Shown here in pieces: positions 50,650 to 58,541 of a stretch of DNA of 64,000 nt; position 1 is the stretch's first letter, and each line of letters opens with the position of its first letter. Both the position numbers and the translations under genes were made by a program. This DNA is from Bacillota bacterium (GTDB lineage: Bacteria > Bacillota > Clostridia > Christensenellales > CAG-138), in assembly GCA_023390655.1 (NCBI GenBank), contig JAEWCL010000024.1:62001-126000 (forward strand), written 5' to 3'. The notes under the pieces are model-generated. The model saw only the letters and a program-made list of their open reading frames with translations. It was not told the DNA's origin and searched no databases.

Positions 50650-50678
50650 TCCGGTCTATATCAAAACGAAGCACTGAA

Positions 50679-50707
50679 AAGAATGGCGGTTTTCGCCGTT
50701 CTTTTTT
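50679..50707 (+). terminator. Intrinsic terminator after the LCP gene
   Basis: GAATGGCG / CGCCGTTC stem (one G-T pair) with TTTT loop and TTTTTT tail. Confidence 0.88.
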
Positions 50708-50931
50708 GCGTCCATTCTGTTCAACGCACAGGCTCTTGCTTTACAGTACTGCGAATATCGGACCATCCCTGCGCATTTCCATGTTGCGCCGCGCTGTTTC
50801 CGCTGTTGCGCAAAAGAAAGCCGATTGCTCCAGATTTTCGTCCATTTTCATTATGAGTGGCTACTCATATCCCATATATGGTGTATTGCTTAAAAAAGCT
50901 CCCGTTTTCTCGCGCTTTCTTGCTGTTTTGT

Positions 50932-50960
50932 TTGCCGGGCCTTGGGGAATCTGCTATAAT
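50932..50960 (+). promoter_or_regulatory. Sigma-A promoter of the GNAT gene
   Basis: TTGCCG (50932-50937), 17-bp spacer, TATAAT (50955-50960); ATG follows about 59 bp later. The rest of 50708-50931 shows nothing I can support. Confidence 0.6.
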
Positions 50961-51019
50961 GATCGGAGCTATCGGGACTTATTTTTATTTTTTAACAAAG
51001 TGTTGGGGGGAAAAACAAT

Positions 51020-52141
51020 ATGGTTACTGTACGCGAGATAACGGAGAAAAAAGACATCCGGACGTTTATCGCCTTCGCCAACAACATGTACAAGGACAAT
51101 CCCTATTATGTGCCGGATATGTTCAGCCAGCAGGTCAAGGATTTTGACCGTGACAAAAACCCCGCTTACGAGTACTGCGATTCCAAATGTTTCTTAGCGT
51201 ACCGGGACGGCAAGGTCGTCGGTCGCATCGCGGCAATCTACAATACCCATGCAAACCAGAAATACAACGAGAACCAAATGCGCTTTTCCCATGCGGACTA
51301 TATCGATGATGCTGAGGTGGTGGACGCGCTCTTTGCCGCAGTGGAGACCTGGGCGCGGGAAAAAGGCTGCACATCCGTACACGGCCCGCTCGGCTTTTCC
51401 GATATGGACCGGGAAGGTCTGCTCATCAAAGGCTTTGATCAGCTGAGCCAGTTCTTTGTGTACTACAACCATCCGTATTACATGCAGCAAATGGAGCGCA
51501 TGGGGTACGGAAAGGATGTGGACTGGATCGAGTACCGCATAAAACTGCCCGACAAGCCGGACGAACGCCTGGACCGCCTGGCCAGCGCCGTGGAGCGCCG
51601 CATGAAATTGAAGGCCGCTCCGCTCACCAGCCGCAACTCCATCAAGCCCTATGTAGAGGGCGTGTTCAAGCTTTATAACGAGGCGTATCTTGCGCTCTAC
51701 GGCATGGTGGCATTGACGCCGCGGCAGATAGAAAAGTATGTCGGCGAGTTTCTGCCGCTTGTCAATGACCGCACCACCGCCATATTGCTCAATGAGCGCG
51801 ACGAAGTGGTCGGCTTTGGCGTAGGCGCGCCCTCGCTGTCCCTTGCCCAGCAAAAGTGCAGGGGCAGGCTCTTCCCCTTTGGATGGTACCATGTGCTAAA
51901 GGCGCTCAACGGCAAAAACGACACGCTGGATATGTTTTTGATTGCCGTCAAGCCCGAGCTTCAGGGAACGGGCATCAACGCCGTCATCATGAACCGCCTT
52001 TTGAAATTTGCCATTGAAGATGGGCGCAAATACGCGGAAACCGGGCCTGAGCTGGAGGAAAACTCCAATGTCCAGAGCCAGTGGCGCTATTTTGAAACGG
52101 AGCAGCACAAAACCCGCCGCTGCTTCATCAAGCAGCTGTAA
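51020..52141 (+). CDS. GNAT-superfamily protein (YghO-like)
   Basis: 373 residues. N-terminal DNPYYVPDMFSQQVKDFDRDKNPAYE with FLAYRDGKVVGRIAAIYN, and C-terminal MFLIAVKPELQGTGINAVIMNRLLKFA with an acetyl-CoA pyrophosphate loop, make it a two-lobed GNAT of the YghO/DUF-type family. Substrate unknown. GGGGGG nine bases before ATG. Monocistronic, with a sigma-A promoter and a strong terminator. Confidence 0.85.
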   Translation: MVTVREITEKKDIRTFIAFANNMYKDNPYYVPDMFSQQVKDFDRDKNPAYEYCDSKCFLAYRDGKVVGRIAAIYNTHANQKYNENQMRFSHADYIDDAEVVDALFAAVETWAREKGCTSVHGPLGFSDMDREGLLIKGFDQLSQFFVYYNHPYYMQQMERMGYGKDVDWIEYRIKLPDKPDERLDRLASAVERRMKLKAAPLTSRNSIKPYVEGVFKLYNEAYLALYGMVALTPRQIEKYVGEFLPLVNDRTTAILLNERDEVVGFGVGAPSLSLAQQKCRGRLFPFGWYHVLKALNGKNDTLDMFLIAVKPELQGTGINAVIMNRLLKFAIEDGRKYAETGPELEENSNVQSQWRYFETEQHKTRRCFIKQL

Positions 52142-52161
52142 TATTGAGGATCTGCCTTGCA

Positions 52162-52186
52162 GGCCGCGCACGAGCGCGGCCTTTTT
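52162..52186 (+). terminator. Intrinsic terminator after the GNAT gene
   Basis: GGCCGCGC (52162-52169) / GCGCGGCC (52174-52181), 4-base loop, then TTTTT. Confidence 0.9.
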
Positions 52187-52220
52187 ATACGTTAAATTTA
52201 TTGCTGGTCATAAAATATTT

Positions 52221-52271
52221 ATTGATTTTCGATAATTTCATATTGAAAATCAATGTCAAATTACATATACT
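52221..52271 (+). promoter_or_regulatory. Promoter and operator-like palindrome of the DUF2975/HTH/DUF4153 operon
   Basis: TTGAAA (52243-52248), 17-bp spacer, TATACT (52266-52271). A perfect inverted repeat with arms ATTGATTTTC (52221-52230) and GAAAATCAAT (52245-52254) and a 14-base gap overlaps the -35 box. It is a natural operator for the small Xre-type regulator encoded as second gene. Confidence 0.65.
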
Positions 52272-52304
52272 TTATCGTAGAATAAAAAAGGGGATTTTCT
52301 GCGC

Positions 52305-52757
52305 ATGAAAAAGTCTTCTCTTCTTAGCACGATTACGGTAGCGCTCGTATATGTTACGATGGCGCTTGGAGTATTGTTTATCGCCCTGCTTCCCAGGCTC
52401 CTGCCGATGATCCTGTTTATTGGCGGGCCGGAAGCCACCTTGACCTATGCCGCAGCCCTCGCCTGCTGGATATTGGGCGCCCTTTTGGGCATCTTTATCC
52501 TCTTCACGCTTACAAGAATGATGCACAGCTTAACCCATGACCCGTTTATCCGGAAAAATGTGCTGCGCCTGAGGAACATGGGCTTTGCGGCACTTCTAAT
52601 GGCGGTATTTACGTGTATTGCGGCGCTGCTCTATCCCCGCCCCATGCTGTACCTGATCATGACGGCAGAAGTGCTTTGTGCGCTCTTCTCGCTGGTATTG
52701 CGCGGCGTATTTGAAAAAGCCGTAGAGTACCGCGAAGAGAACGCTTTGACCATATAG
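52305..52757 (+). CDS. DUF2975 membrane protein
   Basis: 150 residues, four membrane segments (about 8-35, 45-70, 90-110, 114-136) as in DUF2975. These proteins are almost always followed by a YozG-type helix-turn-helix protein, as here (11 bp gap). Function unknown; the pair behaves like a membrane sensor with its own regulator in the family literature only by inference. Confidence 0.85.
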   Translation: MKKSSLLSTITVALVYVTMALGVLFIALLPRLLPMILFIGGPEATLTYAAALACWILGALLGIFILFTLTRMMHSLTHDPFIRKNVLRLRNMGFAALLMAVFTCIAALLYPRPMLYLIMTAEVLCALFSLVLRGVFEKAVEYREENALTI

Positions 52758-52768
52758 GGGGCCGACAT

Positions 52769-53032
52769 ATGATACGCGTAAATCTCGACGTCATGATGGC
52801 CAAACGCAAAATAGGCCTCACTGAACTTGCACAGGCGATGGACCTGACGCTTGCAAACCTCTCCATCCTCAAAAACAACAAGGGCAAGGCAATCCGCTTT
52901 TCCACGCTTGACGCCGCGTGCCGCGCGCTTCGCTGCCAGCCGGGCGATATCCTGGAATATGTGGAAGACGAAGCGGAAGGTTTGACCGCCCCATCCCATG
53001 GAGCACAAAATAGCCAGGAGGTGTCCCTATGA
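52769..53032 (+). CDS. Small Xre/Cro-type regulator (YozG-like)
   Basis: 87 residues. A Cro/CI-type helix-turn-helix MAKRKIGLTELAQAMDLTLANLSILKN followed by STLDAACRALRCQPGDILEY, the standard YozG layout, plus a short acidic tail. Overlaps the next gene by 4 bp (ATGA). Probable autoregulator through the palindrome at 52221-52254. Confidence 0.92.
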   Translation: MIRVNLDVMMAKRKIGLTELAQAMDLTLANLSILKNNKGKAIRFSTLDAACRALRCQPGDILEYVEDEAEGLTAPSHGAQNSQEVSL

Positions 53033-54459
53033 AATGCCACGCGTGCGGCGCTATGCTCGATGACCGCAGCCGTTTTTGCAGCAGCTGTGGTGCAAAAATG
53101 ACTTCCGAACCCGCCGCTACAAACGGAATTGGACAGCAGCCCCAGCCTTCCGCAACTCCGCTATCGGCCCAGCAATTGCCCGGAACTTTGGATACGCAGC
53201 GGTCAACGCACTTTGAAAGCGCCTATACAACGCTCAAACAAGCGGAAGCGCCAAAGCCCGTCACCACCCCGCAGCGCTGGCTGCTAATAGGCACCATCCT
53301 GCTTGGCTTTGTGATGCAGGCAGGACTGTCCCATATGTTCGGCGAAACACCCTCCGCCTTTGCGGGGTGGTATGCCGCGTTCTGGCTCGTTTACCTTGGC
53401 GTATTCCATATCTTTTGCTTTCAAAAAGTCGTGGAACGGCCTTTATCCTTTTTCCTGAGCGTCCCCGCTGTATTCCTGAGCGTCATGCTTTATTTCCAGT
53501 CCGCAGGCTACAGCGACCAATCGCTTTATTATTTGAATCTCCTTGCCGTGCCCTGCCTGCTGATGCTGCACGCGCAGTATGTGATGAAACCGCTGCCCAG
53601 AGAGCTGGAGGGCGGATATGCCATCCATTTTCTGACCGGCTTTTTCATCCAGCCGTTTGAACATCTTGGGCGCTTTTTCGCAAGCGTAGGCAGCCTTTTT
53701 AAAGCCGGCGAGAAAGGAAAACATGTCTGGCTTGGGATTCTCGTTGCGCTGCCGGTGCTGATTATCGTTATTTCCCTGCTGCTTTCAGCGGATGCGGTAA
53801 TGAACGCGCTTGCGGTGCAGGCGTTTGGCGGCATCGATTTTTCGGACATCATCTGGCGCTTGTTTGTGATTTCCATCTGTGCCATGCTCTTTTACAGCTT
53901 CCTCTATGGCGCTGCCTGGGGCAAGCCGATGGAGCTTCGGCAGCAATCCGCCAGAGCATTCGGCATCACCGCGCCCGCGGTCGTGCTTGGCGCACTGCTT
54001 GCGGCCTATGCCGTTTTCACCGCCGTGCAGTTTTTATACCTCTTTGGCGGCTATGGCCTGCCCAATGGCCTGACCTATTCCGAATACGCGGTGGAAGGCT
54101 TCAACCAGCTGATGTGGGTGGCTGCCATCAATTTCAGTGTGCTCTCCTTCTGCATCTGCCGGGTGGAGGAAAAACCCATCCTGCGTACAATGATGCTCTT
54201 ATTGCTGCTCGCCACCGGCGTGATCCTCGCTTCCGCGTTTACGCGGCTTTCCCTTTACATCGGGGCGTATGGACTGACCTTCAAACGCATCCAGGCGTTC
54301 TGGTTCCTGTGCTATCTGACCTGTGTGCTCGTACTCTACGCCATCCGGCTTTACAACAAAAAGCTGCCGCTGCTCCGGCTATGCGCGCTCATCTTCATCC
54401 TGTGGTATGTGGCGCTCAATGTTCCAAACCTGACGGCATGGTATCCTGTAGGCGCATAA
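53029..54459 (+). CDS. Zinc-ribbon polytopic membrane protein (DUF4153/DUF4173-like)
   Basis: 476 residues. A zinc ribbon at the start (CHACGAMLDDRSRFCSSCG, four Cys) is joined by a 60-residue linker to about ten membrane segments, with the central SLFKAGEKGKHVWLGILVALPVL region typical of DUF4153/DUF4173. AGGAGG before ATG. Third gene of the operon; function unknown, possibly a membrane stress component under the Xre regulator. Confidence 0.82.
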   Translation: MKCHACGAMLDDRSRFCSSCGAKMTSEPAATNGIGQQPQPSATPLSAQQLPGTLDTQRSTHFESAYTTLKQAEAPKPVTTPQRWLLIGTILLGFVMQAGLSHMFGETPSAFAGWYAAFWLVYLGVFHIFCFQKVVERPLSFFLSVPAVFLSVMLYFQSAGYSDQSLYYLNLLAVPCLLMLHAQYVMKPLPRELEGGYAIHFLTGFFIQPFEHLGRFFASVGSLFKAGEKGKHVWLGILVALPVLIIVISLLLSADAVMNALAVQAFGGIDFSDIIWRLFVISICAMLFYSFLYGAAWGKPMELRQQSARAFGITAPAVVLGALLAAYAVFTAVQFLYLFGGYGLPNGLTYSEYAVEGFNQLMWVAAINFSVLSFCICRVEEKPILRTMMLLLLLATGVILASAFTRLSLYIGAYGLTFKRIQAFWFLCYLTCVLVLYAIRLYNKKLPLLRLCALIFILWYVALNVPNLTAWYPVGA

Positions 54460-54540
54460 TCCCCCTTTCTCCCCCTTATGGCCCGCGCTGTGCATTGCAG
54501 CGCGGGCCTGTGTTTTTACAAGTTTCTCACATTCATGGGT

Positions 54541-54600
54541 TTGCATTTTTAAATGGGCTGCGCTATAATTTTTTTAGCACTCATGGTTTACGAGTGCTAA
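54541..54600 (+). promoter_or_regulatory. htpG promoter with CIRCE operator
   Basis: TTGCAT (54541-54546), 17-bp spacer, TATAAT (54564-54569), then a perfect CIRCE element TTAGCACTC-N9-GAGTGCTAA (54574-54600), the operator of the heat-shock repressor HrcA. It overlaps the transcription start region. Confidence 0.93.
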
Positions 54601-54623
54601 TTCATGCAAAAGGATGAATTGAT

Positions 54624-56501
54624 ATGGCACTTCAACCGTTCCAGGCAGAATCCAAACGACTTTTGGACTTGATGATCAACTCCATCTATACGCACAAGGA
54701 AATTTTCCTGCGGGAACTGATCAGCAACGCAAGCGACGCGATCGACAAGCTCTATTACCGGGATTTGAGCGCCGGCAACACCGGGCTTGCGAAGGAAGAC
54801 TTTTTTATTCTCATTGAGGCCGATCAGGGCGCGCGCACCTTGAAGCTCACGGACAACGGCTGCGGCATGACCAGGCAAGAATTGACCCAGAACCTTGGCA
54901 CCATCGCGGAAAGCGGCACGTTGAAATTCCGCGCGGAGGACGCCGCAAAAGATGCTGAAATTATCGGCCAGTTTGGCGTAGGCTTTTATTCCGCGTTCAT
55001 GGTGGCAAAGCGCGTTACCGTCACCAGCCGCGCCTACGGCAGCGACGAAGCCTGGCAGTGGCAGAGCGAGGGCGCGGAGGGCTTTACCATAGCGCCTGCA
55101 CCCAAGGACAGCTTTGGCACCGAAATCCTCTTAGAGCTCAAGGAAGACACCGAGGATGAGCAGTACAGCGAATTTTTGGATATCTACCGCCTGCGCCCGC
55201 TCATCAAAAAATACTCCGATTATATCCGCTACCCCATCCGCATGGAGGTGGAAAAACGCCGCCTGAAGGAAGGCTCGGACAAGGAATATGAATCCTACAC
55301 GGAGATTGAAACCATCAACTCCATGATTCCGCTGTGGAAGCGGAGCAAATCCGAGGTGACCGAGGAGGAGTACGAGCAGTTTTATCAGGATAAATTCTTT
55401 GATTTTGAGCAGCCGTTAAAAACCGTTCACGCCAATGTGGAGGGTACGGTCAGCTACCATACGCTCCTCTTCTTCCCCGCCCGCGCACCGTATGATTACT
55501 ACACCAAGGAGTTTGAAAAGGGACTACAGCTTTACTCCAACGGCGTGCTGATCATGGAGAAATGCGCGGACCTGTTGCCGGACTATTTCAGCTTTGTGCG
55601 CGGACTTGTCGATTCGCCCGACCTTTCCCTGAATATTTCCCGGGAACTGTTGCAGCACGACCGGCAGTTAAAGGTCATTGCCACCAACATCGAAAAGAAA
55701 ATCAAGAACGAGCTTACTTCCATGCTCCAGGATGACCGCGAGCAGTACGAAAAGCTGTGGAAGGCTTTCGGCCTGCAGGTAAAGTACGGCGTATACAGCG
55801 GCTATGGACAGAACCGCGCGGTCCTGGAAGATTTGCTGCTGTTCCACTCCATGGAGCAAAATAAGCTTATCACCTTAAAAGAATATGTGGATGCCATGCC
55901 CGAAGGGCAAAAGGCCATCTACTTTGCAAGCGGCGCGTCCGTTGCGCGCATTGAACAGCTGCCGCAGCTTGACCGCCTGAAGGAGCTCCATTACGACGTA
56001 TTGTTCCTGACAGACAATGTGGATGAGTTCGCGCTGCAGGTGCTCAACAAGTACTTGGAGAAGCCCTTCCAGTCCATCGCCGCGGGCGACCTTGACCTGG
56101 GTGACGAGGAAGAAAAGAAGGCCGCTGAAGAGCAAGGCACCGCCCATAAGGCGCTGCTTGACGAGCTGACAAGCAATCTTTCCGAAAAAGTAAAGGCCGT
56201 GCGCGTCTCCTCCCGCCTCAAACAGCATGCGGTCTGTCTTGCTGCCGACGGCGCGCTTTCCCTGGAGATGGAGAAGGTATTGAGCAGCATGCCCGGCGAC
56301 CACAATATGAAGGCCGAACGTGTGCTGGAATTGAACTCCGAGCATCCCGTGTTTGAAAAGCTCGTGAAGCTGCAGGAAGAGGACAAGGCGCAGCTCAAGC
56401 GTTACGCCGAAATCCTCTATGCCCAAGCGCAGATTTTGGAGGGCATGCTGCCCGACGACCCGGCAGGGTACGCACAGGCTGTGCTGGAGCTGATGGCATA
56501 A
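54624..56501 (+). CDS. htpG: Hsp90-family chaperone
   Basis: 625 residues, full length for HtpG. ATPase motifs intact: LISNASDAIDKL, DNGCGM, GTIAESGT and GQFGVGFYS in the first 130 residues; middle domain with RGLVDSPDLSLNISRELLQ; C-terminal dimerisation domain. ATP-driven cytosolic chaperone. CIRCE control implies the HrcA regulon; in Bacillus subtilis htpG is not under HrcA. Confidence 0.97.
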   Translation: MALQPFQAESKRLLDLMINSIYTHKEIFLRELISNASDAIDKLYYRDLSAGNTGLAKEDFFILIEADQGARTLKLTDNGCGMTRQELTQNLGTIAESGTLKFRAEDAAKDAEIIGQFGVGFYSAFMVAKRVTVTSRAYGSDEAWQWQSEGAEGFTIAPAPKDSFGTEILLELKEDTEDEQYSEFLDIYRLRPLIKKYSDYIRYPIRMEVEKRRLKEGSDKEYESYTEIETINSMIPLWKRSKSEVTEEEYEQFYQDKFFDFEQPLKTVHANVEGTVSYHTLLFFPARAPYDYYTKEFEKGLQLYSNGVLIMEKCADLLPDYFSFVRGLVDSPDLSLNISRELLQHDRQLKVIATNIEKKIKNELTSMLQDDREQYEKLWKAFGLQVKYGVYSGYGQNRAVLEDLLLFHSMEQNKLITLKEYVDAMPEGQKAIYFASGASVARIEQLPQLDRLKELHYDVLFLTDNVDEFALQVLNKYLEKPFQSIAAGDLDLGDEEEKKAAEEQGTAHKALLDELTSNLSEKVKAVRVSSRLKQHAVCLAADGALSLEMEKVLSSMPGDHNMKAERVLELNSEHPVFEKLVKLQEEDKAQLKRYAEILYAQAQILEGMLPDDPAGYAQAVLELMA

Positions 56502-56523
56502 ACCATCGTTTCCAACATGTAAC

Positions 56524-56559
56524 AACGCCCCAAGCGATGATCTCTTGGGGCGTTTCGTT
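56524..56559 (+). terminator. Terminator after htpG
   Basis: AACGCCCCAAG (56524-56534) / CTTGGGGCGTT (56544-56554) with 9-base loop, then TCGTTTTC. May serve the convergent EamA gene as well. Confidence 0.75.
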
Positions 56560-56609
56560 TTCTCCGTAAAAGTACCATTCCCGTTTTTTAAAGTACGGCA
56601 GGTTGCCGT

Positions 56610-57497
56610 CTATTTTATATCTGAAATGACGCCTTTTTCTTTTAGTAATATTTTATCCTCAAGCACTTCTCCAATATAGGTCGAACCCAGTATCAGAACC
56701 CCTCCGACAATCTGAGGGAATGTTAATGTTTCGCCAACAAAAATTACGCTGAACAGGATGCCAAACAAAGGTTCCAAAAAACTGTAGGACACGATTTCCA
56801 CGGATTTCATATGCGTATAAACGGAAAAGTACAGGGTATAGGCAACACCCGTATGCAATACCCCCAAGAGTATGGTGCAGATCACTGCCATTGTATCCAT
56901 CTGTACAATGGTAAAGATCGATCCATCCATCAATACGAATGGCAGTAAAACAACCATTGCTGCAAGTATTTGCACAAATGTGGCCGTTTGATTATCCACC
57001 CTGGCTTTCACTTTGCGGTTAATAAGGACAATGGTTGCATAAAGCATCCCCGAAACAGCGCTCAGCGCCATTCCCATATATCCGTACCCTTCCGATACAT
57101 TATGGCCGACAATCAGAAAGAGGCCAAGAATGGAAAAGAGGATGACCGCAATATGAATCTTTGAAATCCTCTCTTTCAACACCAGCGGCGCCAGTATCAT
57201 GACATATACCGGGCTCATATTGTAGATGATAACAGCGGAGGAGATGCTCGTATGCTTGAACCCGTAGAACAGCGTTAACCAGCCAAACCCCAGCAATACG
57301 CCTGAAATAACATAGGGTATCAAAAGCCGCCATTCCGCCTTCGCCGCCTTTTTCATTTTCATTGCAGCAAAAAGAACAGGCAGCGCAATGAACGCCCTAA
57401 GATACGCAAGGTTTAGTGCGGACAATGGAATGAACCTTGTAAATACGCCCAGGCTCCCCCAAATAAGCATAACAAGCGCCAATTTCATTCTGTTCAT
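56610..57497 (-). CDS. EamA/DMT-superfamily transporter
   Basis: 295 residues with ten hydrophobic segments in two EamA repeats (about 5-135 and 145-278). Family members export amino acids or metabolites. The ribosome site AAGGGG lies eight bases ahead of the ATG and is part of the stem that terminates the AraC transcript (57502-57550), so expression may depend on read-through or hairpin opening. Confidence 0.9.
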   Translation of the reverse strand: MNRMKLALVMLIWGSLGVFTRFIPLSALNLAYLRAFIALPVLFAAMKMKKAAKAEWRLLIPYVISGVLLGFGWLTLFYGFKHTSISSAVIIYNMSPVYVMILAPLVLKERISKIHIAVILFSILGLFLIVGHNVSEGYGYMGMALSAVSGMLYATIVLINRKVKARVDNQTATFVQILAAMVVLLPFVLMDGSIFTIVQMDTMAVICTILLGVLHTGVAYTLYFSVYTHMKSVEIVSYSFLEPLFGILFSVIFVGETLTFPQIVGGVLILGSTYIGEVLEDKILLKEKGVISDIK

Positions 57498-57501
57498 AGA
57501 A

Positions 57502-57550
57502 AAAACCCCTTATCTTTCACTAAACTCTAGATTAGCGCAACGATAAGGGG
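57502..57550 (-). terminator. Terminator between AraC and EamA genes that contains the EamA ribosome site
   Basis: Arms CCCCTTATC (57506-57514) and GATAAGGGG (57542-57550) are perfect 9-bp complements with a 27-base loop. On the minus strand the 3' arm is followed by TTTTTTC and directly by the EamA ATG, and the arm itself supplies AAGGGG. Confidence 0.75.
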
Positions 57551-57572
57551 CTGTATTGTATAAAATTGCACC

Positions 57573-58355
57573 CTACGCCTTTACCTGCTCCACATAGGCT
57601 CCCGGCGTAACACCATACATTTTTTTGAATTCCCGAATGAAATGGGCTTGGTCATAAAATCGTAATTCCGCGCAAATATCAAGCACGTCCGCACCTTTGC
57701 TCAACAGTCCTTTTGCTTGCGCAACCCGGTATTGCAAATGGTACGCGGCGGGCGTGGTTAAATACAGCTTTTTAAAAGTTCTGATGACCGAAAATTTATT
57801 CAGGCCGGATATTTGCTCAAGCTGATCCAGCGTGATATCCTCCTTTGCGTGATTTAATATGTAGTCATGGACGCCTTTTATAATATCGCCCGCGCTTTCC
57901 GTTTCCGCAGCGTCTTGTTCCGCAAACTCCAGCAGCAACTCAATGAGTATATTTTCCAATGTGTCCGGGGCCGTTTCCGTAAGCAACTGTTCAATAAAGC
58001 TGATTAACCTTTGAGCCTGATCGCCTGTTAACCTCTTTGCCTGATGAAAGCGAACCGCATCGCGATAGTAGCCGGGATCGACATACAGCATGACGTATGC
58101 CCAGTGATTGATATCGTTTGGCGCGCATCTATGAGTCATCAATGGCGGTATTATGATGCCGTCGCCCGGTCCGTAATGAATGGCCCTGCCGTTCAATGTG
58201 AAGTCGGTGGAGCCTTCCGCGATATACCCCAATGAAAGCTCATTGTGGACATGCTGCTTATAGGCATGGAGGTCGTTTTTACACAGCTTGATCTCCACGC
58301 CTTTCATAATGCTTCTGCTAAATTCCATACACCGTTCTTGTTCGATACCGCGCAT
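57573..58355 (-). CDS. AraC-family regulator with N-terminal cupin
   Basis: 260 residues from ATG 58355; starts at 58403, 58328 and 58307 are alternatives, none with a strong ribosome site. N-terminal AraC-type cupin (about 20-110: HVHNELSLGYIAEGSTDF, YGPGDGIIIPP), C-terminal double helix-turn-helix (about 160-258: LDQLEQISGLNKFSVIRTFKKLY, DICAELRFYDQAHFIREFKK). Reads into the EamA transporter, which is its probable target. Confidence 0.9.
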   Translation of the reverse strand: MRGIEQERCMEFSRSIMKGVEIKLCKNDLHAYKQHVHNELSLGYIAEGSTDFTLNGRAIHYGPGDGIIIPPLMTHRCAPNDINHWAYVMLYVDPGYYRDAVRFHQAKRLTGDQAQRLISFIEQLLTETAPDTLENILIELLLEFAEQDAAETESAGDIIKGVHDYILNHAKEDITLDQLEQISGLNKFSVIRTFKKLYLTTPAAYHLQYRVAQAKGLLSKGADVLDICAELRFYDQAHFIREFKKMYGVTPGAYVEQVKA

Positions 58356-58480
58356 AGTCCCGTCAGACCCCAACCACTGTCTTTTATTTGATTCCGGACC
58401 CACTGAAACAATTGTACCACAAGAACATATTCACAGGATACGATCTAACCCCCACTGCATTTCATTTTGCAAGAATCGGC

Positions 58481-58520
58481 AAAAAAATTCGCCCCGACCA
58501 ACAGAGGAGGGTCGGGGCGA
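58481..58520 (-). terminator. Terminator after rnr
   Basis: TCGCCCCGACC (58489-58499) / GGTCGGGGCGA (58510-58520); seven Ts follow on the minus strand. Confidence 0.9.
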
Positions 58521-58541
58521 TGTTATGTTCTGGATTACCCG

